Origin: Chrysemys picta bellii | Lineage: Eukaryota; Chordata; Testudines; Emydidae | Reading direction: 5' to 3' | DNA length: 64,000 bases | NCBI RefSeq assembly: GCF_011386835.1 | Contig: NC_088795.1 | Span: forward strand, 103,352,434-103,416,433 | Shown here: positions 33,705 to 45,950 of the stretch, one piece after another | Numbering within the stretch: the first letter of the stretch is position 1 | Layout: every line of letters begins with the position of its first letter | Made by a program: the position numbers and the translations under genes | The notes under the pieces: model-generated | Databases searched by the model: none | What the model was told of the DNA's origin: nothing | What the model saw: the letters and a program-made list of their open reading frames with translations, nothing else

Positions 33705-35391
33705 GATTTTATAGTAGGTAAGTTATTTTTTGTGCTAGTCAGTGTCAGCAGTAAATCTAAACCTCTAATATTATATCTACAGAAAACTGATAGTTAGAAT
33801 TTATCTTCCAGCCAAAATTATATAGTATGGTATTAAAGAGGAACAACTTGTGTTACAATTTCTGGAATGATTAATCTTAACAGCATCAATCAACATACAT
33901 TTTAGACATGGGAATTCAAATGCAAAAGAGACAAATTATATGAAAAATAAAACAAAAATTAATCTTGGAGTACTTTCAATAGCTTCTAAATTGTTCATCA
34001 ACATTTAAATAGTGTTTTGTTTCAATATGTAACAGTGCATTCTCTAGGAAGAAGTAGTGACTTTGCTCATCAATTATTGTTCAGTCAACATTATGCCTTG
34101 TGTAACCTTTCCAATACATGAATATGTTGATTAATCCACAAGACACAGATCTTGAACTAGCCTTCTAAACATCAAGAGCTTTTATTGCAGGCCAACCCAT
34201 AACAGCTTATTCCAGTGAGACAAGCTTTGACTTTCAGATTTTCATGTGGTCTTTTAGTTTTCATTCAACTTATGCTGTAGTTAGCTTATCCCATCTGCGT
34301 CCAATTACTTTAATTGTGTTTTTTCTTATTTTTTAGTTGGGGGGGGGAGGAAGCAGTTCTCTATTTTTGATAGGCTTGGTTTTTCAGATAAAGGGGAGTT
34401 AATTCTCCTGAAACAGTACATTTCCTGAGAAGTATTATAGAGTGACAGGTAAATAAATAATGACTTCCAGAGTGTTTCAGTGTACTAAATTCAGTTTGTA
34501 GTAAACAAAACTCCTGATATAGTAAAAGGTCACTAGAAGGCTTAGTGTCTATGAAACTTTTAACTAAGCTTTTACGATCTGTTCTAGCCTGTAATTTTGA
34601 GAATAAACTAGCCCACAGTTCTTAGTTATCTTAGTAGAAAGTAAGATTTAAGTCATTTAATTGCATATGCTGTTTGAGTTCTTTGTATACTGTTGTGTGT
34701 ATTGGTAATGTTATTCCTTCTATTTCAGTGACCACTAGGAAAGCAATTAGTTCACTGTAGATATTTTATCAGAAGGAGGACTTCCCCTCCACAGCAAGAG
34801 GGTTAGTGATATGTGGAAAATAAGCCTAAGTAGGCCACAAATTTAGAATGTTGTCTCTTTAATAATGTAATTTGTTGCACTGGGATCCTATATTGTCTGT
34901 TTACTCTGGCAGGTGGATTTGCTAAACAAAAGAAGTGCTGATGATGCAATGTGCTGACCCACATATTGGCTCCCAACAGACTGCACCAGCTGTCTTACTG
35001 TGTGTTAAAATAAGACCACATATTTTCACCCTTTCTGTTGCATACCTCTTAGGAAATATAGAAGCATATAAATATTTCCATGTTATCTTCTAGGGGAAGT
35101 TATCTAGGCAAAGCTGGTATCAGCATGTCTCCAGTCTTTAAATCAAATTATATTTGATGTCTTGTATTAACATAAAAAAAAAACATTTATAAACACTGAG
35201 TTTAACATTTATTACATTCATCAACCCTATCCAGATATTTTAAAGATACAGACATAAAGAATTTGGCTTAAACATTCAAAAGAAAGGAAATTCTGTGTTG
35301 CTATTTCAAACTTTCCCTTTTGCATCGAAAACACTGTAAGGATGAGTGATTGGTGTGTATGATGGTATACAGCCGTGGATCAGGCATATTA
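33401..35391. other. non-coding stretch, no gene seen
   Basis: AT-rich DNA with a trinucleotide (TAA)n array at 33672-33703 and an eight-G run near 34340. No gene or transposon end was recognised. Confidence 0.5.
33672..33703. repeat. (TAA)n microsatellite
   Basis: Ten consecutive TAA units. Confidence 0.95.
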
Positions 35392-35688
35392 CACTGGTCT
35401 ACAATTTTTGAGAAGTCGTCTACTTCAGAGATAAAATGTGCTATTTATTATGTATTTTGATGTGCTGAATTCAAATACGACAATTAAAACAACGGATTGG
35501 CTACTGTTTCTAAGATATTTAAGTTTTTACATTTTATGTCTATGTATAATGTGTAGATAGTAGAGTTTTAATCATAAATTGTAAACCTAGGTCTTTTCAT
35601 GTGTTTATGGTTGCTCTACATGATAATATTTCACCTGTCCTGTTTCTGTAACACTTTAAAAATCAGCAAAAGGGTTATATAAATAAAA

Positions 35689-35694
35689 TTTATT
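35689..35694 (-). terminator. polyadenylation signal AATAAA for the transposase-like gene
   Basis: The complement of TTTATT lies about 55 bases beyond the stop codon of the minus-strand frame and inside the element, as expected for an autonomous transposon gene. Confidence 0.5.
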
Positions 35695-35748
35695 ATGAAA
35701 CAAAAGGCAAAAAACTATTCTGTACATAGTTTAGTCCTATTCAGTGTC

Positions 35749-37432
35749 TACTCAGCGCTTCTTGGCTTGTCTCTTGTATTCATTCAATGGAGCATCTCTT
35801 CTCACTGTCCAGCAATAGTCTGCAAGCATTGATGGGCTCCATTTGCCCTGATAGCGTTTCTCCATTGTTGCAATGTCCTGGTGAAATCGCTCGCCGTGCT
35901 CGTCGCTCACTGCTCTGCAGTTCGGTGGAAAAAAATCTAGATGAGAATGCAAAAAATGTATCTATAGTGACATGTTGCAACCAAGGCTTTTGTATGCCTT
36001 GAGGAGGTTTTCCACCAACAACCTGTAGTTGTCTGCCTTCTTGTTTCCGAGAAAATTTATTGCCACTAACTGGAAAGCTTTCCATGCCGTCTTTTCCTTG
36101 CCACGCAGTGCATGGTCAAATGCATCATCTCGAAGAAGTTCACGAATCTGAGGACCAACAAAGAAACCTTCCTTTATCTTAGCTTCACTTAACCTTGGAA
36201 ATTTTCCATGAAGGTACTTGAAAGCTTCTTGTGTTTTGTCAATGGCCTTGACAAAGTTCTTCATCAGACCCAGCTTGATGTGTAAGGGTGGTAACAAAAT
36301 CTTCCTTGATTCAACAGGTGGTGGATGCTGAACACTTTTCCTCCCAGGCTCCAATGACTGTCGGAGTGGCCAATCTTTCTTGATGTAGTGGGAATCTCTT
36401 GCACGACTATCCCATTCACAGAGAAAACAGCAGTACTTTGTTTATCCAGTTTGCAGACACAAGCAAGAGAGCAACAACCTTCAAATTGCCACAAAGCTGC
36501 CACTGATGTTGGTCATAGTTTATGCACCTCAAAAGTTGTTTCATGTTGTCATAGGTTTCCTTTATGTGGACTGCATGACCAACTGGAATTGAAGGCAAAA
36601 CATTGCCATTATGCAGTAAAACAGTTTTAAGACTCGTCTTCAATGAATCAATGAACAGTCTCCAGTCATCTGGATCGTGAAAGATGTTGAGGACTGCCAT
36701 CACACCATCAATGTTGTTGCAGGCTACAAGATCACCTTCCATGAAGAAGAATGGGACAAGATCCTTTTGACGGTTATGGAACATGGAAACCCTAACATCA
36801 CCTGCCAGGAGATTCCACTGCTGTAGTCTGGAGTCCAAAAGTTCTGCCTTACTCTTGGGTAGTTCCAAATCCCTGACAAGGTCATTCAGTTCACCTTGTG
36901 TTATGAGGTGTGGTTCAGAGGAGAAGGATGGGAGAAAATGTGGGTCCTGTGACATTGATGGTTCAGGACCAGAAGTTTCGTCCTCTTCCTCTTTCTCGTC
37001 TGACTCAAGTGAGAATGATTCTGGTGCATCAGGAACCGGCAGTCCTTCTCCATGGTGTACTGGGCGTATAGCTGATGGAATGTTTGGATAATGCACAGTC
37101 CACTTTTTCTTCTTTGACACACCTTTCCCAACTGGAGGCACCATGCAGAAGTAACAATTGCTGGTATGATCTGTTGGCTCTCTCCAAATCATTGGCACTG
37201 CAAAAGGCATAGATTTCCTTTTCCTGTTAAATCACTGGTGAAGATTTGTTGCACAAGTGTTGCAGCATATGTGTGGGGCCCACCTCTTGTCCTGATCTCC
37301 AATTTTGCAGCCAAAATAAAGGTGATCGGCTTTCTTAACCATAGTGGTTATACTGCGCTTTTGTGATGCAAAAGTCACTTCACCACAAACATCGCAGAAG
37401 TTATCTGCACTGTTCACACAAGTACGAGGCAT
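35749..37432 (-). pseudogene. transposase-like protein with N-terminal zinc-binding cysteines, broken
   Basis: One single-exon frame of about 560 codons runs from ATG at 37432 to a stop near 35749. The N-terminus (to about residue 110) is cysteine-rich: CDVC, ICCNTCATN and NCYFC. An acidic stretch ESDEKEEEDE follows, then FIDS at 36645-36656, CGNLKVVALLL, CCFLCEWDSRAR, LLPPLHIKLGLMKNFV and SDEHGERFHQDI near the C-terminus. I recall uncharacterised proteins with this layout in many invertebrates and turtles. FIDS, the GN(D)LK site and the GERF block could be an RNase-H-fold DDE triad, which is inference. Breaks: TGA at 37229-37231, one frameshift plus a TAA near 36458-36475, and TAG at about 35959. 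Confidence 0.6.
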
Positions 37433-37942
37433 CTCTGCTCACTTTGGCTAAACAGAAATGTGTCCCTTTGCAAAATCAAACACTGACAAATAAGAGAGCA
37501 CGACAGTGTATGATTTCTAGAGCTGATATAGGGCAATTTGTTCAGCAGAGTGATGTAAGCTTCATTATGATTGCATCATCCATGACTTCTAGGAATAACA
37601 TGATGCAATTCATATCATGTATGACACAATACCAGCTTCAGATTGCGTCATTCATTGTTTTGCCTAAAAAGCAAGTACTGTCCAAACCCAGTCATAGATT
37701 TATTCATAGATCCAGTCAAAGATGTATTTTAGTCATTTCTGGTTTAAATTGAGATCCCTTCCCTTTATAACTCACTTATCCTCCGCCATTCCCAAGTCAA
37801 GGGTCGTATATACTGACCCCATAGCATATCTTGAAAACTAGAGCCAATCAACAATTTTAAGCATCATTTTCGTTCTCGGTGTCCCAGAATTAGTAAAGTT
37901 TGACTACATTTATTTCAGAAGCATTTTGGCTGTAGAGCAGTA

Positions 37943-39689
37943 TTATTTCTTCTCATACTTGTGAAAATAGAACAAGAAACAACTGAAAAAATAGTAGCAG
38001 TTTCATCTGCCAGTGTATATGAATTGCTCTATCTCTAGGGTTGTGATTCTATTCTTATTTTAATCAAGAGTATAATTGTATCAGTTCCTATCATTATTAA
38101 AAATGAGTTGAAAGTAAATGTTAGAGATCCCTGTTTAGTACACAGACTACTGAAATGAATGATTTTAGCAAATATGTCATTATGGATATATATCAGAAGT
38201 TATTAACGTGGAAGTGTACACAATATCCTGGGAAGGCCTATTCTAAATGTTCTCAGAAGTTAAGTGTGGAAAACAGGCCTATGTTTTACTTAGTTAGTTT
38301 AATGTTTCCTTAACACATCAGCCACAGAAGAGAAAATGATGATTGTGGTTCAAGCAATATTATCTCTACCCTATCAAACTACCACTGCTTGCTTGATTCT
38401 GATAGTTTATTAGCTCCATGCACCATAGCCATTCTCTTTCTGCATCTATGTTCGTGGGCTGGGACTGCCAAGGTGAATGTGACTCAGATGGGCATGGCTT
38501 ATAGGACCCATAATTACATAAAAGACATCATTCTGAAGAACATTATGGTGTGATAGGTGTTGCTTCAAGACAGTTATGGAGAGGGGCCAAATGGCTAGTT
38601 TGCACTGATCAAGCTACATAGGCAGAGATGGAGTGTCAACTCAGAGATTGACCAGTTTTTCATGTGAGTGAGTAGGTAATGTTTTACAAACAGAGCCCAT
38701 TTAGCTGCCCTGTACTATTCTGGAATGATGAAGGCCATTTATCAGAAATAGCTGCTGTTGATGTCCTTATCTCTCATATATAGGCTTGAACTGAGAATTT
38801 TCTGAAACAAGATTGGTATCTGTGGAACACCATTACCTGGCCAAAATTTGTGGATGTTATGAAATGTTGATAACAACTTTCCATAATTTTACTAAATACA
38901 GAATTCGAGCAGAACTTTAAAGGGGATCAAGACACTCTTTGGGCCTTCCCAAGGGGGTAGGATATTTTAGACCTTTTTACATATATGCTAAAAATGATCA
39001 ATCCCAATTCTTCTTGTTAGGAAGGGCAGCTGGTACCCATGGCTAGGAAATATTTATCTCTTAAATATATGGTTTGCTACTAAATTATTTGGTGTGAAAG
39101 ACTGTTTAAAATTTACTGGGACAAAATGCCATTTTCCTTGCTTGTGCTGACATATTAAAATATAGTTGTGGATTGTTGTCTTTCATCACCAAAACTGTGT
39201 GTTTTATTGCCCTCTGGGACTATGACAACAGCAAGGAGATGTTCCATATTTAGGCATTCAATGAGAGCAATGTAAAGATAAGAGTGCTTACACAATTAAA
39301 AAATTGATGGAACTGATTCATTGCAACAGTGATTTAGAAGTCAACGGTCTGACTGTTGCTTTGTGTATGTCCGTGTGGAAAGACAACTCTCAAACTACTG
39401 TCAATAGGTATGCTTTTTATATAGTCTAGCCTGAAGAAACATGATGTGCTTAATGAACAGTAAAGCATTTTGTTAGAATTGAACAACAATATTTTCTCTG
39501 ACATAAGAACATTTAACATCTGGAATAGATTTTCAACAATAGCTTAATGTAGCTATTTTATTCAGAGAGGGTGACAGTTTGTAAGAGAAGGAAGATCTTA
39601 CTAATCATCTTTTTCCTAAACTAAAGTAGAGTTCTCTGTGATGGTTTCAAACTGACCATAGTTCAATGAACCCTGCACAAAAGTAATTC
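37943..39689. other. non-coding stretch, no gene seen
   Basis: No open frame or repeat that I can name. Moderately AT-rich. Confidence 0.5.
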
Positions 39690-40195
39690 TGTACATATAT
39701 GTCATTTATTTACTACTGGGTCTGTGGTAGCCCTGGTCAAACACTATATTTAATGCACAGTGGCTGAAGCAAGCTAGGTGCAGTCTGGAGGAGTGGCCAA
39801 GTGGTGTGTGGGTGGTCTGGTAGCCCGGAGGTCAACTGGTATTAGAGGTAGTCTGGGGCAACGGTTGTAGGTCACAAAGGGAGTTGGTAGCCAGGAGATC
39901 CAATCCAAGGGGCTGGGTTGGCAAAATTCATTGGTGAGGTGGCAAGGCAGCTGAGCAACAAGGCAGGGTGGTCTAGGAAGCAACCACTGAGCAGTGGCCT
40001 GTTATTCTGACAGCTTTGTCTTCCTGTTGAATTCTTTATAGAATCCAGATATCCAATGGGAAGGCTGTCTGTCCAGCCAATCATGGGTTTGGGATGTGGC
40101 TGCTATGGAGCTGGAGACCATTAGCATGAAGGCTGTAGGTTAGGGGTATTGATTCAGTGTTATTGCTATGGCATGGAGGCTAGGAATGCCATCTA
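39690..40195 (-). repeat. probable 3' LTR or UTR of the minus-strand gypsy element
   Basis: Lies directly after the end of the pol remnant. It carries two CCAAT-type sites (ATCCAATGGGAAGG near 40050 and CAGCCAATCATGG near 40074) and is GC-richer than the flank. No second LTR remains for comparison, so this rests on position and composition only. Confidence 0.4.
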
Positions 40196-40756
40196 AAAAC
40201 TCAGTGGGCATGAGTGTGATTCTAGGTTCCTGAAATCACCTCTCCCTCCTACCTTGGGGCACCAAGGGATGAGAATTATCTGTGTGGACTCCATAGAAGG
40301 CTCTGACCTTTTTGGGAGCTTGCACATAATGGGCTGGTTCCCAGGACTACTCCTCCAGCCACTATTTTTCCCAATCGACAAAATATGATATTTTCTCTCT
40401 TCATGTCTAGGATCTCTGAACAAGGTACTCTTCTTGGCCTTGGCCTTGGACTAGTGGAGGGTGAGGTTGGTTTGGTTTGGGGAAGGGCTTGTTGTAAAAA
40501 GGGTTTAAGGAGGGAGATATGGACTAGATGGTGCACCTTAAGGGAGTGAGAAAGTTTAAGTTTGAAGGTTACTGGGCTGATTTGCCTCTGGATATCATAG
40601 AGTCCTAAGTACTGGTGGTCCAGTTGACATGAGGATCTGCTTGTTTTGAGGTGTTTGGCTGACAGTCACACCTTCTGCTCTACTGCAAAAGATAGTCATC
40701 ATGGCATTTGTATGTTGCCTTGGCTGGATCATTGTTTTGTTTCAACTCTTCCTGTG

Positions 40757-41655
40757 TGTCAAGGCTGGATCCCCACTTTGAACTTTAGGGTACAAATGTA
40801 GGGGCCTGCATGAAAACTTCTAAGCTTAACTACCAGCTTAGCTCTGGTTCGGCTGCCACCATTTCAATGGATTCCCTTCCTGGGAAGCCTTGAAAAACCT
40901 TCACCAAATCCCTGGTGAAAACAAATCCAAACCCCTTGGATCTTAAAACAAGGAGAAATTAACCATTCCCCCTCCTTCCTCCCACCAACTCCTGGTGAAT
41001 CAAGTTCCAACCCCCCTGGGATCTACAACAGGGAGAAATTAACCATCCCCCCTCCTTCCTCCCACCAACTCCTGGTGAATCAAGATCCAAAACCCTTGGA
41101 TCTTAAAACAAGGAAAAATCAATCAGGTTCTTAAAAAGAAGGCTTTTAATTAAAGAAAAAGGTAAAAATCATCTCTGTAAAATCAGTATGGAAATTAACC
41201 TTACAGGGTAATCAAACTTAAAGAGCTCAGAGGACTCCCCTCTAGTCTCAGGTTCAAAGTACAGCAAACAAAGATAAACATTCTAGTAAAAGGTACATTT
41301 ACAAGTTGAGAAAAACAAAGGGAAACTAACACGCCTTGCCTGGCTATTTACTTACAAGTTTGAAATAGGAGAGACTTGCTTAGAAAGATATGGAGAACCT
41401 GGATTGATGTCTGGTCCCTCTCAGTCCCGAGAACGAACACACTCCCAAACAAAGAACACAAACAAAAGCCTTCCCCCCCCCCCCAAGATTTGAAAGTATC
41501 TTGTCCCCTTATTGGTCCTTTAGGTCAGATGCCAGTCAGGTTACCTGAGCTTCTTAACCCTTTACAGGGAAAAGGATTTTGGAGTCTCTGGCCAGGAGGG
41601 GTTTTATAGTACTGTACACAGGACAGCTGTTACCCTTCCCTTTATAGTTATGACA
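40757..41655 (-). mobile_element. solo LTR (0.9 kb) with 5-bp duplication CTGTG
   Basis: Starts TGTCAAGGC and ends GTTATGACA (inverted TGTCA/TGACA). It is flanked by CTGTG at 40752-40756 and 41656-41660. On the minus strand a TATA-like ACTATAAAACC sits near the U3 side (complement at about 41603-41613), and internal tandem repeats lie toward the U5 side. No internal genes are present. It lies inside the gypsy pol remnant and so is younger than it. Confidence 0.8.
40910..41130. repeat. tandem repeat of about 80 bp inside the LTR
   Basis: About 2.6 units, each with CCTGGTGAA, ATCCAAACCCCTTGGATCT-like text, GGAGAAATTAACCAT and CCCTCCTTCCTCCCACCAAC. Units differ at several positions. It belongs to the LTR, not to host satellite DNA. 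Confidence 0.85.
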
Positions 41656-43122
41656 CTGTGTTTGATGGATTTAATGAACAAGGTCTGAGATGGTAGGAAC
41701 TGTGGATGCTCTGGATACTGTGGGGTACAAATGATTTGGAAGCCACAATTGGCAAAAAAAATGGCTCATCTTGGTAGAGGTGTGATTTGCACTGTTGTAT
41801 GCAGATTCTGTGTATGGAACCAGTAAGGCCCAGTCATTTTAGTGGCAATTTGTGAAGTATCTCAAGTATTGTTCTAAAACCTGGTTCACAGGTGAAACAC
41901 CTCCTGCCAAAATAGAATCGGAACTGAGAATTCTAATCTGAGGATATGTGATAATAGGCCATAGAGGTGGTATGTGTGTGATGAGGAGATGAACAGTGTC
42001 CTTGGTGGTGGGAAGATGTGCACAGGGAATGAAATGCACCTTCTTCATCAATTGATTCTCTACTGTCAGGATGGTATGGCATCCCTCAGGTTCTGGTAGC
42101 TCAACAATAATATCCATTTCAACACTGGCCCAAGGAATTGTGGGGGTCTTGGAAGGTTTGGGCACTTTAGTATGGCTGCAGGCATCGCAAGACGTGACAA
42201 AGGCCTAAACATGGGCTCACAGTTTTGACCACCAGAATGGCCAACATGTCATGCCTGGTGGAAATGACTCTAGCCCAAGGGGACATTATGACAAATGTGT
42301 AGGGCTTCCAAATAAATAAGTCCCTCAGGGACATAGATATGCCCATGAGAGAGGAAGAATCCATTCTTTTGCATGAGCTTACCCTAGAGTTTGTCACTGG
42401 AAGTTAGGAGTGTCTGGGTGAAGGGATCATTTGGTAGGACAGAATGTATAGTTGTGTACAAATCGAATAGCAGTGAGCCACCTAGAAAATTTCAGGATGC
42501 AGGTAGTCTCATCGGGTCCCTTAAGATTCTTGACATATCCCCCCTTGCATTACAAAGCATCTGTTTTCCCATTGCAGAAGCCAGGCTAGTAGGTGATAGT
42601 AAAATCAAATCTCAAAAAGAAGATAGCACAGTGTAGCTGTTGTTGGGTTAGGGCTTTAGCAGCAAACAGGTATTCTAGATTTTTTTTGTGATCAATGAAC
42701 GCCTGATACGGGTGTTTGGCTCTTTCTAGGTAATACCTCCAGGTCTCAAAAGCTGCTTTTGTGGCAAGTAGTTCCTTGTCCAAAATCTCAAAATTTCACT
42801 CTATGAGAGACAGCTTGTGGGAATAGAACTCACAAGGGTGAACTTCTTGGTTAAGGCCCTGTTTCTCTGACAGCACTGACACTGGAGGAATTGCTTTCCA
42901 GCCTGAATGACTGGCTTGCATTAGGGTGTGCAATGATGGGCATGGTCAAGTATGTCATCTTCACATATTGAAGTCAGTGGCAAAATTTCCATTGATTACT
43001 GTTGTAACAAGATTAATTGCAATAATATATGAATTTCTTTAGATTGCATCAATAATTTTAAAAGTTTTTAAATGCTAAAATCGTATTGTAAAGTTGTTTT
43101 GTTAATGAAGTTGTAAAGTAAG

Positions 43123-44274
43123 TGTGATGTTGCACCCCATAATGCTTTATAGAAATATGCTTATGAGTGTAAATATGACAAAACTGCTAGATATGCCATG
43201 TAACATATCTCTGCAAAGGTTATGATCTACTGAATATATTCATCCTAATTGTATAAATGTATCATTCTTGTAACTGAAACTAGAAATATGAAATATAACT
43301 CTGAGGTCCTATTGTAGTTATGCAAAGTGTGGGCCATTAATGGTGGCTTGGAATCTTGATGGCTCCCATTAACCAGGACAATTGACTGTAAATGGCTCTG
43401 TTTTACTTGTAAGTCTCCCTGTATACCTATGTGCTGACAAAGGGGTAATAAAGTCTGACAGTGACATGTGATAATGTCACCTGAACTGGAATAGGTCTTT
43501 AACCTGGTGCTTTTTCATTTAGAAGGAAGGGTGGGAACCTAGAGAGGGACAAAGAATTCTCGCCTTGTGCAAAAGATATATGGGGGGGGGGGCAGAACTA
43601 AGGGGGCTGCAGTCATGAGAAATCCCCTAGCTACCACCTGAGCTGGAACAAAGACTGTACCAGGGGAAAGGATTGTGTCCAGACTAGATGGAGGCTAGTC
43701 TGTCAAAGAAGCTCATTGGAACATCTCTGAGGGTGAAATTTACTTGCATTTAGTTTTTTTACTGTATTAGGCATAGACTTGTGTGTTCTATTTTATTTTG
43801 CTTAATAATTCACTTTGTTCTGTCTGTCTTTACTTGGAACCACTTAAATCCTACTTTTTATATTTAATAAAATCACTTTTGGCTCATTAATTAACACAGA
43901 GCAAGTATTAATTCCTGGGGGAGAAAATGGCTGTGCATATCTCTCTATCAGTGTTATAGAGGGTGAGCAATTCATGAGTTTACCCTGTATAAGCTTTATA
44001 CAGAGTAAAATGGATTTATTCAGGGTTTGGATCCCATTGGGAACTGGGTATCTGGGTGTTGGAGACAGGAACACTTCTTGAATTGTTTTCAGTTAAGCCT
44101 GCAGCTTTTGGGGGATGTAGTTCAGACCTGGGTCTGTGTGTAGCAGGCTAGTGTGTCTGGCAGAACCAGGCAGGGCACTGAAGTCTCAAGCTGGCAGGGA
44201 AAATGGGCTCAGAGGTAGTCTAGGCACATCAGGTGGCATTTCCCAAGGGGATTTCTGTGACCCAACCCATCACA
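43123..44274 (+). mobile_element. LTR of the same family as 10025-11122, plus orientation
   Basis: Starts TGTGATGTTGCACCCCATAA and ends ACCCAACCCATCACA. It shares with the 10-kb copy CATGTAACATATCTC, AAAGGTTATG, ATTTAATAAAATCAC (AATAAA at 43866-43871), TATCTCTCTATCAGTGTTAT and GAGTTTACCCTGTATAAGC. It keeps about 120 bp near the right end (TTCAGTTAAGCCTGCAGC) that the other copy lacks. Flanking 5-mers (GTAAG, GCAGG) do not match. Confidence 0.75.
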
Positions 44275-45756
44275 GCAGGTTATTGTACTTAAGGGTCTTC
44301 TTGACTTGAATAGTCAATGATGCAGTAGGAAAGAGTGGCAGACAGAACCATCCTTATTTTATGACAATGTACATTGTTGTTTGTGTTATTATTACATCAG
44401 CATCTAGGGACTCCAAGAAGTTACTGGGACTCATTGGGTTAGGTGTTGTTCAAACATGTGGCAAAGAAATAGGCCTTATGAAGAGCACACAATTTAAACC
44501 TAAAGTTATTATGCTGAAGCTGTGTGGTTCAGAAGCCTGGTTTTACATCAATTTGTCAGTAAAGCATTAACACAAGGACTGCTGGGTTAAAAAGGTAGAT
44601 TTTTAGAAATGTTTTCAATATTAGAATGTTAGTTGCTCAACCATCTAAGTTTCTGCCCCCCCCCCACCTTTTTTTCCCCTGTCGACCTTCTTTTGCTTCT
44701 TTATCACATATTTGAAGACTAGCATTCTGCATTTGAGGAATATAAGGTTGAGAACTATCTTAGTTCAGAATATGGAATTTCATCTCAAGGCCAAATTCAC
44801 TGTTGTGCAGTGGATCTATGCGCCAATTAAACCTCATATTAAGAATGTGGGACCTGAACATGAAAAGTGCCGAGTAGTTCCCATTAAGTAGCTGTGGTGC
44901 TCAGTAATTTTTTTAGAATCAAGCCCATGTATAACACATAGGCTTTTTGCAAGCCCTATGCAATGAAATGGATTTCACCCTCAGAGAATTGCCCCACCAT
45001 GCCAGACATTGATAAGAACAAACCTACATCCAAATTAACTGATTTAAATAACTCAAAATAGAAGGACAATCCTGGTGATTTCTGTAACAGAATCAAATGT
45101 ACATTTTGATGCAGCTGAACATATTTGTTATTTAATGAGGATTGTGTATTTATGCCTTGATGTTTTGCATCTCTTTTTAAAGTAAGTTTCAAAATTGGCC
45201 TTATTTAAAAAAAAATCTGTATGCAGAAGGGATTATAGGACAAGAAGAAACACTGAAAAATTACCATATTGCTGAAAAGGCCATGAAAGAGAAAAACCAG
45301 ACTTTGAAGGTAATATGTATTAGCATGTCACTTCTTGACTCATTAAACATTGAGGGGAGAAAATTACCTCCATACAAACAATGAAGAAAAGCATTAGAGA
45401 AGTTCAGAGATTTAAGTGTAAAGTAGAAGTATATGCATATAGAAAAGATTTCAGCTTTTTGGTTATTAGTTTCTTTAATACAATTATATACTTAAATTTT
45501 AGGAATGTACTTAGAAACCTTAATTTAGAATTTCTTTTTAAAATGTGACTGGTCATGTCTAAAAGGGTTTTCTAAGAGGGATCTTTAGGATTTCAAAAAT
45601 TGCTTCTCATCACTTCATGTCATTTATGATATGTAAGTTTAATATAGCAGTCTTTGATATGACAGTTGTTAGTAAGGAATTGTAATTGCCCAGTGAAGAC
45701 TTTTGCTAGGAACTCAAATATAGGGAATATGCTTGAGGAAAATGTTAAAGTATAAA
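44275..45756. other. non-coding stretch, no gene seen
   Basis: AT-rich with a C-rich run near 44656. No gene or element was recognised. Confidence 0.5.
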
Positions 45757-45950
45757 ACAGAGAGACAAGGTGGGTGAGGTAATATATTTTATTGGACCAG
45801 CTTCTGTTGGTGAGACAAACTTTTAAGCCACACAGAGCTCTGCTTCTGGAGCTCTGTGTGATTTGAAAGCTTCTCTCTCTCATCAACAGAGCTTGTCTCT
45901 AACTCACCCACCTTGTCTCTCTGATATCCTGGGACCAACATGGCTGCAAT
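45757..45950. mobile_element. fold-back retroelement end, GAGGTAATAT family, inverted pair
   Basis: AGAGACAAGGTGGGTGAGGT on the left and AACTCACCCACCTTGTCTCT on the right are inverted copies. The centre is GCTTCTGGAGCTCTG, and a head block (GATATCCTGGGACC...ATGGCTGCAA) follows. This is the same plan as the Penelope-type palindromes at 5508 and 23195, but a different sequence. Confidence 0.6.

Larger units (their letters stand above)
35392..37942 (-). mobile_element. DNA transposon, 2.55 kb, CACTG-type ends, TTA duplications
   Basis: Left end CACTGGTCTACA and right end (complement) TACTGCTCTACA match at 10 of 12 positions. TTA is present at 35389-35391 and 37943-37945. A sub-terminal inverted match lies about 90 bp inside each end: TTAAAACAACGGATTGGCTA versus complement TTAAAATTGTTGATTGGCTC, followed by AAGATAT in both. 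Between them is one minus-strand transposase-like frame with a polyadenylation signal after it. CACTR ends with a 3-bp duplication recall CACTA/EnSpm elements. If the last two bases are not part of the element, TATTA is an alternative 5-bp duplication. Confidence 0.65.
40190..42900 (-). pseudogene. Ty3/gypsy pol remnant: RNase H, integrase, chromodomain-like tail
   Basis: Minus-strand order from 42900: RNase H (42586-42890; DKELLATKAAFETWRYYLE, HPYQAFIDHKKNLEYL, FFLRFDFTITY), zinc-binding region (42167-42397; a CHD...GHF-like text), integrase core (41839-42165; PWASVEMDIIVELPEPEGCH, LMKKVHFIP) continuing beyond the 41839 stop (LEQYLRYF, then ESAYNSANHTST) and a C-terminal VHISLLKP...EILDMKRENI block (40276-40536) like the chromodomain tail of vertebrate chromovirus-type elements. 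RT, protease and gag are absent. Stops and shifts make it dead. A solo LTR splits the C-terminus. Confidence 0.8.

Noticed and set aside
36783..37091. 102-codon plus-strand frame rich in serine
   Set aside because: It is the antisense of the acidic stretch in the transposase-like frame.
40910..41130. 80-bp tandem array as satellite DNA
   Set aside because: It lies wholly within a solo LTR defined by target duplications, so it is an LTR-internal repeat.
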